Assembly: GCF_900101885.1 (NCBI RefSeq)
Contig: NZ_FNAN01000006.1
Coordinates: 359,125 to 423,124, forward strand
Direction: 5' to 3'
Origin: Dyadobacter soli
Lineage (GTDB): Bacteria > Bacteroidota > Bacteroidia > Cytophagales > Spirosomataceae
Length of the DNA stretch: 64,000 nt
The position numbers and the translations under genes were made by a program. Position 1 is the first letter of the stretch. Every line of letters begins with the position of its first letter. Shown one piece after another: positions 18,137-25,248 of the stretch. The notes under the pieces are model-generated. The model saw nothing but the letters and a program-made list of their open reading frames with translations. It had not been told where the DNA came from and searched no databases.

Positions 18137-20020
18137 ATGTCAGCTATTGAAGGATTGGAAACAGCTCACCACCACGCAGACGAGCATGACCACCACCACG
18201 AAGCACAAAGCTTTTGGCAGAAATATATATTTTGTGAAGATCACAAGGTAATTGCCAAGCAGTATCTGATCACGGGTATTTTGTGGGCTGTTATCGGTAT
18301 TACCATGTCGGTGATCTTCCGTATCCAGCTCGGTTTGCCCGATTCTAACCTGTCATGGTTGAAGCCTGTCCTTGGTGGCTGGATCAGCGACGCAGGTAAG
18401 CTCGACCCGAACTTTTACCTGGCTTTGGTTACAATGCACGGTACCATCATGGTATTCTTTGTATTGACGGCCGGTTTGAGCGGTACATTCAGTAACTTCC
18501 TCATCCCGCTTCAAATCGGAGCGCGCGATATGGCGTCAGGTTTCATGAACATGCTTTCTTACTGGTTCTTCTTCCTGGCCAGCGTGATCATGTTCGCTTC
18601 TTTGTTCCTGCAACAAGGACCTGCTGCCGGTGGCTGGGTAATTTATCCTCCATTGAGTGCATTGCCACAGGCGCACCCGGGCTCGGGTATGGGTATGACA
18701 TTGTGGTTGGCTAGTATGGCATTCTTCATCGTGTCGCAGTTGCTGGGTGGTATCAACTACATTACTACCGTTATCAACCTGCGGACAAGAGGTATGTCTT
18801 TCGACCGTCTGCCTCTGACGATCTGGTCATTCCTGATCACCGCGGTATTGGGTCTGATCTCTTTCCCGGTATTGCTTTCATCTGTATTGCTGCTGATCTT
18901 CGACCGTCACTTCGGTACCAGCTTCTATCTTTCCGACATTTATATCAATGGTGAAGCGCTGCCAAACGTGGGTGGTAGCCCGATACTGTTCCAGCACTTG
19001 TTCTGGTTCCTCGGTCACCCTGAGGTATACATCGTACTTTTGCCAGCTTTGGGTATTACATCCGAAGTAATCGCGACGAACTCACGCAAGCCGATCTTCG
19101 GTTACCGTGCGATGATCGCTTCCATGCTTGGTATTGCATTCCTTGCATTTATCGTATGGGCGCACCACATGTTCGTGACAGGTATGAACCCATTCCTCGG
19201 ATCGGTTTTCATGTTCCTGACGCTGATTATCGCGGTACCTTCTGCGGTGAAAGGTTTTAACTACATCACAACACTCTGGAAAGGTAACATCGTGTTCACC
19301 CCCGGTATGTTGTTCTCGATCGGTCTGGTTTCCCTGTTCGTTTCAGGTGGTTTGACCGGTATTATCCTGGGTAACAGTGCATTGGATATTCAATTGCACG
19401 ATACTTACTTTGTAGTAGCCCACTTCCACCTTGTGATGGGTGCTGCGTCGGCCTTCGGTCTGTTCGCAGGGGTTTACCACTGGTTCCCTAAAATGTTCGG
19501 TCGTATGATGAACACTTCATTGGGCCAGGCGCACTTCTGGATGACATTCATCGGTATTTACCTGGTGTTTATCCCGATGCACTACGTTGGTATCGCGGGC
19601 TTCCCTCGCCGTTACTACCAGTTCACCAGCTACGACTTTACGCATAAGTTCATGGATATGAACATGTTTATCTCTATCGCTGCGATATTCACGTTCCTTG
19701 CACAGTTCATTTTCCTCTGGAACTTCTTTTACAGCATTTTCAAAGGCAGAAGAGCACCGCAAAACCCATGGCGTTCAAACACGCTCGAATGGACTGCACC
19801 TGTTATTCCGGGTCACGGAAACTGGGAAGGCGAAATTCCTGCGGTGTATCGTTGGTCATATGATTACAGCAAACCGGGTGCCAAAGAGGACTTCATCCCT
19901 CAGAACATTCCGTATTCTCAGACACCTGAATCGAACTTCCCTCATGAGAATGAGTTGATCGCGACAGAGAAGGTGATTGAGTCCCAAAACTTTAATGACC
20001 AGTTTAAAACACATCATTGA
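18137..20020 (+). CDS. coxA: Cytochrome c oxidase subunit I
   Basis: Subunit I is the heme-copper catalytic core that reduces oxygen and pumps protons. About 14 hydrophobic segments are present over 627 residues. Key motifs are HGTIMVFFV (low-spin heme His near residue 100), FWFLGHPEVY (CuB His and the cross-linked Tyr near 295), WAHHMF (two CuB His near 344) and VAHFHLVMG (heme a3 and heme a His near 430). The YVLP-type HPEVY motif marks an A-type oxidase. The N-terminus is unusually His-rich (HHADEHDHHHE). The last 26 bases overlap ctaA. Confidence 0.97.
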   Translation: MSAIEGLETAHHHADEHDHHHEAQSFWQKYIFCEDHKVIAKQYLITGILWAVIGITMSVIFRIQLGLPDSNLSWLKPVLGGWISDAGKLDPNFYLALVTMHGTIMVFFVLTAGLSGTFSNFLIPLQIGARDMASGFMNMLSYWFFFLASVIMFASLFLQQGPAAGGWVIYPPLSALPQAHPGSGMGMTLWLASMAFFIVSQLLGGINYITTVINLRTRGMSFDRLPLTIWSFLITAVLGLISFPVLLSSVLLLIFDRHFGTSFYLSDIYINGEALPNVGGSPILFQHLFWFLGHPEVYIVLLPALGITSEVIATNSRKPIFGYRAMIASMLGIAFLAFIVWAHHMFVTGMNPFLGSVFMFLTLIIAVPSAVKGFNYITTLWKGNIVFTPGMLFSIGLVSLFVSGGLTGIILGNSALDIQLHDTYFVVAHFHLVMGAASAFGLFAGVYHWFPKMFGRMMNTSLGQAHFWMTFIGIYLVFIPMHYVGIAGFPRRYYQFTSYDFTHKFMDMNMFISIAAIFTFLAQFIFLWNFFYSIFKGRRAPQNPWRSNTLEWTAPVIPGHGNWEGEIPAVYRWSYDYSKPGAKEDFIPQNIPYSQTPESNFPHENELIATEKVIESQNFNDQFKTHH

Positions 20021-21023
20021 TCTTAAAGCGAATCGCCGGTTCCGGCGATTCGCTTTAAATACGCTCATCTCGCTCTACCTGGTAGTAATAGCAGGTGGTG
20101 TCGTGAGAAGCACAGGCTCAGGAATGGGCTGTCCCGACTGGCCTAAATGCTTCGGCAGATGGGTCCCTCCTACCGAAGCATCACAACTTCCTGCCAATTA
20201 CAAGGAGATTTACGGTGCGAAGCTGAAAGGAGAAGTCGAGTTCAATGCGACGAAAACCTGGACGGAGTACGTAAACAGGCTTGTAGGAGCGCTCACAGGT
20301 ATCATCATTTTCCTGATGCTGCTGGCCTCCATTCCTTTCCTTAAATCTGGAAACAAGCAAATATTTTTTTGGAGCCTTACGGCTTTTCTGTTGACGGGCT
20401 TCCAGGGATGGCTCGGTGCGAAAGTAGTTTCGTTTGAATTGCACCCGTTGATCGTAACAGTGCATATGCTGCTCGCCATCGTGATCATTTTCATCGTCCT
20501 CTATGTATTTACATGGGCGGGATATGTGGAGAAGGTGCTCACGTTACGAGAAGGCAGCGAGAAGCTGCTTAGTGGCATCGGGATCGCGGTAATGGCATTG
20601 TCGCTGTTCCAGATTCTCCTCGGAACGCAGGTCCGCGAAGCAATGGACGTGGTAATTATGAAGCTCGGTTACGGGGCGCGGTCGGAATGGATCGATGAAC
20701 TTGGGGCGAACTTTTACATACACCGGTCGTTTTCGATACTGGTCTTTGTTGTGAATGCAATCTGGATCAGCCGGGTTTTGAAAACCGGAAACAAGGGAAC
20801 AGTAGCAGGCAAGATTGCAATAGCTTGTCTCTGTATCCTGATCGCGGAGATCGCAACGGGCATTTTGATGGCATATTTCGGGGTTCCCGCATTTGCCCAG
20901 CCCATGCACCTCACATTCGCGATACTATTAATCGGCCTGCAATTCATCGTGTGGCTGGTTGTGAATGGTAAGAAGTATTTGAAATATAAAGGCGTGGCCG
21001 CGACGGCTGGTAGCCAGTTCTAA
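19995..21023 (+). CDS. ctaA: Heme A synthase CtaA
   Basis: CtaA oxidises the C8 methyl of heme O to the formyl group of heme A, needed by CoxA. About eight TM helices are visible in 342 residues. The conserved GGVVRSTGSGMGCPDWPKCFG segment comes directly after the first helix, and His residues occur in ELHPLIVTVHM and at FYIHRSFS and MHLTFA. I set the start at ATG 19995, which overlaps coxA by 26 bases; there is no ATG, GTG or TTG in frame between it and the first helix. The overlap contains a perfect palindrome. Confidence 0.92.
   Translation: MTSLKHIIDLKANRRFRRFALNTLISLYLVVIAGGVVRSTGSGMGCPDWPKCFGRWVPPTEASQLPANYKEIYGAKLKGEVEFNATKTWTEYVNRLVGALTGIIIFLMLLASIPFLKSGNKQIFFWSLTAFLLTGFQGWLGAKVVSFELHPLIVTVHMLLAIVIIFIVLYVFTWAGYVEKVLTLREGSEKLLSGIGIAVMALSLFQILLGTQVREAMDVVIMKLGYGARSEWIDELGANFYIHRSFSILVFVVNAIWISRVLKTGNKGTVAGKIAIACLCILIAEIATGILMAYFGVPAFAQPMHLTFAILLIGLQFIVWLVVNGKKYLKYKGVAATAGSQF
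20023..20058. repeat. Perfect 17-bp inverted repeat at the coxA/ctaA junction
   Basis: TTAAAGCGAATCGCCGG and its exact reverse complement flank a central TT. The left arm begins two bases after the coxA stop and both arms lie inside ctaA codons 10-22. No T-run follows directly, so it is not a standard terminator. Confidence 0.85.
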
Positions 21024-21041
21024 TTTTCAATTTCTGTAATA

Positions 21042-21935
21042 ATGATTTCAGTAGAGGAAAGTGTAAGCGGGGTTGGGAAGATCAGAGAGAGATTAGGGGT
21101 TTTATTTGAACTATTGAAATTCCGGTTGGCGTCGTTGATCGCGTTCTCCGGTGCAATGGGTTATTGCCTGGGCTCACGCGACGTGAAAACCAGCGATATG
21201 GTACTTTTCATTATCGCATCGATCGGTATCACCGGCGCAGCCAATATTATCAACCAGATTTTGGAAAAAGATCTGGATAAAATGATGAAAAGAACGGCTT
21301 CACGGCCGTTGCCAAGCGGAAGAATTACCGTGGAGCAAGCTGCGATTTGGGCAGTAATTCTTGGAGTAGGTTCGCTGGCGATATTTGTAACAGTATTTAA
21401 CCTGACAACTGGGCTTATTTCCTTGCTGTCGCTCGTGCTTTATGGCTTTGTTTACACGCCGTTGAAGCGCGTCGGTCCGATCGCGGTGTTCGTTGGGGCA
21501 TTCCCCGGCGCATTTCCTCCGATGATCGGCTGGGTTGCGGCTACCAACCATTTCGGTCTGGAACCCGGTATCCTGTTCGCGATCCAGTTTTTCTGGCAAT
21601 TCCCGCATTTCTGGGCCATTGCCTGGGTACTGGACGAAGATTACAAAAGAGCAGGTTTCAAATTGTTGCCCGCCAATGGTTTGAAAGACTCGGATACGAC
21701 ATTGCAGATCATGATCTATACATTGTTCCTGCTTCCGATCGGCTGGTTGCCGTACGAGCTGGGAATGACAGGTATCAATTCCGCGTTCATCGCAACGATT
21801 TTCGGGGTATTGTTCCTCGCGCAGACGTTCCATCTCATGCGCAAGTGCACGGACAAGACCGCGAAGCAGCTGATGTTCGGATCGTTCATTTACCTGCCTA
21901 TCGTACAGATTGCTTTTTTGTTGGATAAATTGTGA
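21042..21935 (+). CDS. ctaB: Protoheme IX farnesyltransferase
   Basis: CtaB (CyoE/COX10) attaches a farnesyl group to protoheme to give heme O, the substrate of CtaA. It is a UbiA-type prenyltransferase of 297 residues with about nine TM helices. The first Asp-rich motif appears as NIINQILEKDLDKMMKRTASRPLPSG near residues 68-93, and the second as DEDYKRAGFKLLP near 200. The conserved YTPLKR occurs near 140. It follows ctaA after 18 bases in the same unit. Confidence 0.95.
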   Translation: MISVEESVSGVGKIRERLGVLFELLKFRLASLIAFSGAMGYCLGSRDVKTSDMVLFIIASIGITGAANIINQILEKDLDKMMKRTASRPLPSGRITVEQAAIWAVILGVGSLAIFVTVFNLTTGLISLLSLVLYGFVYTPLKRVGPIAVFVGAFPGAFPPMIGWVAATNHFGLEPGILFAIQFFWQFPHFWAIAWVLDEDYKRAGFKLLPANGLKDSDTTLQIMIYTLFLLPIGWLPYELGMTGINSAFIATIFGVLFLAQTFHLMRKCTDKTAKQLMFGSFIYLPIVQIAFLLDKL

Positions 21936-21952
21936 TATAGAATCGGGAGAAA

Positions 21953-22540
21953 ATGGAGAACGTTCAGCAATATAAATTAGAAAGAGAGCCGCAGGAGACG
22001 CTCGCGATGGACCCGAAGAAGTTTATTCTTTGGCTGTTCCTCGTAACGATCATCATGCTTTTTGCTTCTCAGAGCAGTGCGTACCTCGTGCGCCGCGCGG
22101 AAGGCAACTGGCTGGAATTTGAAATGCCGCAGATTTTCTGGTACAGCACGGTGGTGCTCATAATGAGCAGTGTAGCAATGCAGTGGGCCTATTTCTCGGC
22201 AAAAAAAGATCAGTTCCAACAATTGAAAATAGCAATTTCTATTACTTTTGTACTCGGCCTGATCTTCCTTTATATGCAGTTTCAGGGCTGGAAAGAGCTG
22301 GTGGCGATGAATGTATATTTTGTAGGAAACCCGTCCGGCTCGTTCTTTTACGTGTTCACAGGACTTCACGGATTCCACATCATTACCGGCCTGATTGTTT
22401 TGGTATTCGCACTATTTTCGGCATTTAAGCTGAATGTGCATTCCAAAAGTCTGAGAAGAATTCAGATCAGTGCTACTTACTGGCACTTTCTCGATATACT
22501 CTGGTTATACCTTTTTGTTTTTTTATTGACCTTTAATTAA
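21953..22540 (+). CDS. Cytochrome c oxidase subunit III-type protein (short)
   Basis: This is a 195-residue heme-copper oxidase subunit III family member with five hydrophobic segments. Recognisable motifs are SSAYLVRRAEGNW near residue 42, SGSFFYVFTGLHGFHIITGL near 125-145, and SATYWHFLDILWLYLFVFL near the end. Subunit III stabilises the catalytic core. Bacteroidota oxidase clusters commonly carry two such genes in a row, so this one and its neighbour are likely both structural. Which position each occupies in the complex is not evident. Confidence 0.9.
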   Translation: MENVQQYKLEREPQETLAMDPKKFILWLFLVTIIMLFASQSSAYLVRRAEGNWLEFEMPQIFWYSTVVLIMSSVAMQWAYFSAKKDQFQQLKIAISITFVLGLIFLYMQFQGWKELVAMNVYFVGNPSGSFFYVFTGLHGFHIITGLIVLVFALFSAFKLNVHSKSLRRIQISATYWHFLDILWLYLFVFLLTFN

Positions 22541-22553
22541 TACTTTTTTATCA

Positions 22554-23324
22554 ATGGCTGCAAATGTAACAACACCCGGCGCGGTAGAACCCAAAATGTG
22601 GTTGGGGGGTATTGAGCCTATGAAAGCGAGTTACGGTAAACTGATGATGTGGTTCTTCCTCATCTCGGATACCTTTACTTTCTCTGCCCTGCTGGTGGCA
22701 TATGGTACAGCCCGGTTTAGTTTCCCTGCATTCACCGGAAAACACGAAGATTTTACTTTCTCCAACATGTACTGGCCCGTACCTGAAAGGGTTTACGAAG
22801 CGGTACCATTCCTGCATGGCATTTCCCTGCCACTGGTATTTGTTGGTATCATGACATTCATCCTCATCGCGAGCTCCGTAACAATGGTACTTGCAGTGGA
22901 AGCCGGTCACCGCATGGACCGCGCGAATGTTGAAAAATATATGCTTTGGACCATCCTCGGCGGTTTTACCTTCCTGGGTTGCCAGGCTTGGGAATGGAGC
23001 CACTTCATCCACGGAACCGACGCAGGTTCAGTAATGAAAGTGATCGAAAACGGTACCTGGATCGAGAAGACGATTTTCGGTGCTAACCTGACAGAGAACC
23101 AATACGGCCCTCCTGCATTCGCGGATTTCTTCTTCTTCATCACCGGTTTCCACGGAACCCACGTATTTTCAGGTGTGATCCTGAACATCCTGATCTTCTT
23201 CCGTGCGGCGACAGGTTTCTACGACAAGAGAGGAAGCTACGAAATGGTTGAGAAAGTAGGTCTCTACTGGCACTTTGTGGATCTGGTTTGGGTGTTTGTA
23301 TTTACATTCTTCTACCTGGTTTAA
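22554..23324 (+). CDS. coxC: Cytochrome c oxidase subunit III
   Basis: This is the longer subunit III paralogue, with 256 residues and about five to six TM helices. It has the characteristic ITGFHGTHVFSGVILNILIFFRA near 195-217 and GLYWHFVDLVWVFVFTFFYL at the C-terminus. An extra loop of about 60 residues around 155-190 (EWSHFIHGTDAGS... NLTENQYGPP) separates it from the shorter copy. It starts 13 bases after the previous gene. The two are related but clearly diverged, so this is not a recent duplication. Confidence 0.93.
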   Translation: MAANVTTPGAVEPKMWLGGIEPMKASYGKLMMWFFLISDTFTFSALLVAYGTARFSFPAFTGKHEDFTFSNMYWPVPERVYEAVPFLHGISLPLVFVGIMTFILIASSVTMVLAVEAGHRMDRANVEKYMLWTILGGFTFLGCQAWEWSHFIHGTDAGSVMKVIENGTWIEKTIFGANLTENQYGPPAFADFFFFITGFHGTHVFSGVILNILIFFRAATGFYDKRGSYEMVEKVGLYWHFVDLVWVFVFTFFYLV

Positions 23325-23355
23325 TTTATAGGACAATATTTAAAATTGAAGTAAA

Positions 23356-23691
23356 ATGGCGGAAGTACATCATCACCACGTACATAACCAGGATCCCGAA
23401 GCAGGAGCTGAGCAACGTAAAGCGATCTGGAAAACTTTTTGGATTCTTTTGATCATCACCTCACTCGAGTTCCTGATCGCATTCACCGTTCCCCATGGCG
23501 TTTTGAAGGTTTCGATCTTCATCATCATGACGATCGTGAAAGCATTCTATATCGTTGGGGAATTCATGCACTTGAAACATGAAACAAAAACGCTGATCTG
23601 GTCGATACTCGTACCGGTGATATTCGTAGCCTGGCTGATCCTGGCGCTCCTGCTTGAAGGAAATGCGATTTTCGAAGCGATTTTCGGATAA
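23356..23691 (+). CDS. Cytochrome c oxidase subunit IV-like protein
   Basis: This is a 111-residue protein with three TM helices (near residues 28-47, 51-68 and 79-100), the pattern of prokaryotic cytochrome c oxidase subunit IV. The EFMHLKHETKTLIWSILVPV segment is the conserved part of the family. Such subunits assist assembly around CuB in subunit I. The N-terminus is His-rich (HHHHVH within the first ten residues), as in CoxA. It is in line with the oxidase genes, 31 bases after the last one. Confidence 0.88.
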   Translation: MAEVHHHHVHNQDPEAGAEQRKAIWKTFWILLIITSLEFLIAFTVPHGVLKVSIFIIMTIVKAFYIVGEFMHLKHETKTLIWSILVPVIFVAWLILALLLEGNAIFEAIFG

Positions 23692-23700
23692 TAGATTAGA

Positions 23701-24297
23701 ATGAAAAAATTTCCCAAAGCCGGATTACTGATTGTCACATTAGTAATACCGGCTTTGATTTTTGCTTTACTGAAACTGTTCGGCACGAACCATTACGACC
23801 TGCCTTATTTCGTGACTGAAAAAGACGGTAACGGCTCGGTGATCGTACAAAACGGCGACACGCTGTTCCATAAGGTATCTGCGGACTGCGGGATATTCGG
23901 AGGCGTTAATCTGGGAGATCGGTTGACAATCGCGGTTCGTATGCCATCCAAATGCGGCGAGCCTTGTGAACGGGCAACCGACGAACTGCAACGCATCGCC
24001 GCATTGAAAGCTGCAATTCCTGAATTGCAAATTCTTTTAATCGCAGCCGATACGGTGAGACGCGGAGAATGGCAATCGGTGAAGGTCGACAGCGCAACAA
24101 TAGCAGGTTGTTTTTCGAACGAATTGACAGACGCTGTAAAAGGCAGCGATGGGTTGAACGGTCCGGCAGGGCAGATGGTCCTGATCGACGGCAACAAATA
24201 CGTGAGAGGCTTTTATAAAGCCGGAGATGGAGAGGAGACCGACCGGCTGATGGCTGAGATCAAAATCCTCGATTATGAAAGGAAGAATGAGAAATAA
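23701..24297 (+). CDS. SCO1/SenC-like copper chaperone-type protein
   Basis: The 198-residue protein has one N-terminal TM helix (residues 6-26) and a thioredoxin-like outside domain. A CxxxC pair, C85 and C89 in SKCGEPC, matches the SCO copper-binding motif. The closing strand MVLIDGNKYVRGFY matches the usual SCO segment before the last helix. The third copper ligand of SCO proteins, a His just before that strand, is absent: no His occurs after the CxxxC. It may have a redox role or bind copper differently. The position right behind the oxidase genes supports a part in CuA-site assembly. Confidence 0.78.
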   Translation: MKKFPKAGLLIVTLVIPALIFALLKLFGTNHYDLPYFVTEKDGNGSVIVQNGDTLFHKVSADCGIFGGVNLGDRLTIAVRMPSKCGEPCERATDELQRIAALKAAIPELQILLIAADTVRRGEWQSVKVDSATIAGCFSNELTDAVKGSDGLNGPAGQMVLIDGNKYVRGFYKAGDGEETDRLMAEIKILDYERKNEK

Positions 24298-24303
24298 GTG
24301 GGT

Positions 24304-24843
24304 ATGGCTACATTAACAATCGAAAGAAAACCGAAATACGAACGTATTATCAATATTCTGGCAATCGTCATTCCGGTGGTGGTTGCATTGTTGCTGGGTA
24401 TCCGGCAAAAAGTGGACCTGGGCGCATGGACTAAAGTGCTTCCGCACCTTATCGGGGTGATCAACACCCTTACGTCTATGCTGCTGATCGTGGGTTTCTA
24501 TTTTATCAAACAAAAGAACATTGCCGCACACCGGCAGGCAATGACTGGTGCATTCGTGCTGGGCGCGGTGTTCCTGGTTTGCTATGTGCTTTACCACATT
24601 TCAAATGAAGCGACGCCATTCGGCGGAACCGGATTTGTTCGCCCGGTGTATTACTTTCTGTTGATTTCGCATATCGTGTTATCGATCGGGGTCGTTTGGT
24701 TTGTATTGCGGGCGGTATATTTCGGATATACCAACCAGATCGCCGAGCACCGGAAGGCGGTGAAATGGGCGATGCCGATCTGGCTTTATGTGAGTGTTAC
24801 CGGTGTAATCGTGTACTTAATGATTAGTCCCTATTACGTATGA
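24304..24843 (+). CDS. DUF420 family membrane protein
   Basis: This is a 179-residue protein with five predicted TM helices. It belongs to the DUF420 family, whose Gram-positive relative CtaM is needed for heme-A oxidase activity. The family His residues occur in AHRQAMTGAFVLG near 82, LYHISNE near 99, SHIVLSIGV near 122 and AEHRKAVKWAMPIWLYVSVTGV near 145-165. The ATG at 24304 is chosen over an in-frame GTG two codons upstream. Its stop overlaps the next start (ATGA). A role in oxidase maturation is inferred from family and position. Confidence 0.82.
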   Translation: MATLTIERKPKYERIINILAIVIPVVVALLLGIRQKVDLGAWTKVLPHLIGVINTLTSMLLIVGFYFIKQKNIAAHRQAMTGAFVLGAVFLVCYVLYHISNEATPFGGTGFVRPVYYFLLISHIVLSIGVVWFVLRAVYFGYTNQIAEHRKAVKWAMPIWLYVSVTGVIVYLMISPYYV

Positions 24844-25121
24844 AAAAGTTTCTGACCCTATTCGGATTGATAGTGATGTTCGTAATGAACAGCGCAGGTG
24901 CTTTTGCACAATGCGCAATGTGCCGCGGTTCGGTGGAAAGTTCCATGGGTAACGGGCGCAATAATGTGGGTGTAGGTTTGAATACGGGTATAATGTTCCT
25001 GTTTGTAGTGCCCTACATTCTCGTAGCGGTGATAGGATACCTTTGGTACCGCAATTCCAAAAAGGCGCAGGCGGAGCGGCAGTTTGTCGCGGCTCGCGTG
25101 CGGTCGGCGTACGAAAACTGA
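24840..25121 (+). CDS. Small membrane protein at the end of the oxidase cluster
   Basis: This is a 93-residue protein that I cannot assign to a named family. It has an N-terminal hydrophobic signal ending near AFAQ, a short outside part with CAMC (C26 and C29) and an Asn/Gly-rich stretch, and one TM helix near residues 50-70 with a basic cytoplasmic end. The start overlaps the stop of the DUF420 gene by four bases, so the two are probably coupled. CxxC next to a membrane helix in an oxidase operon hints at metal or redox handling, but this is inference. Confidence 0.75.
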   Translation: MKKFLTLFGLIVMFVMNSAGAFAQCAMCRGSVESSMGNGRNNVGVGLNTGIMFLFVVPYILVAVIGYLWYRNSKKAQAERQFVAARVRSAYEN

Positions 25122-25143
25122 TCTGCTGATAAATGATATTCGA

Positions 25144-25180
25144 GGGCGAGACCAATGCGGTCCCGCCCTTTTTGTTTTTG
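25144..25180 (+). terminator. Terminator of the act-cox cluster
   Basis: GGGCGAGACC and GGTCCCGCCC pair with one A-C mismatch around a 5-base loop, followed by TTTTTGTTTTTG. It is the first clear terminator after 8.4 kb. Confidence 0.8.
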
Positions 25181-25248
25181 ACAAAATATTCCTGTGTAGT
25201 GGCGTAGATAATGCAATGCACGTCTTTAAAGAAAAACACTTACCCATC

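Noticed and set aside
21953..23324. Two subunit III genes as a recent duplication
   Set aside because: The proteins are clearly diverged in length and sequence, and two such genes are the normal arrangement in Bacteroidota oxidase clusters.
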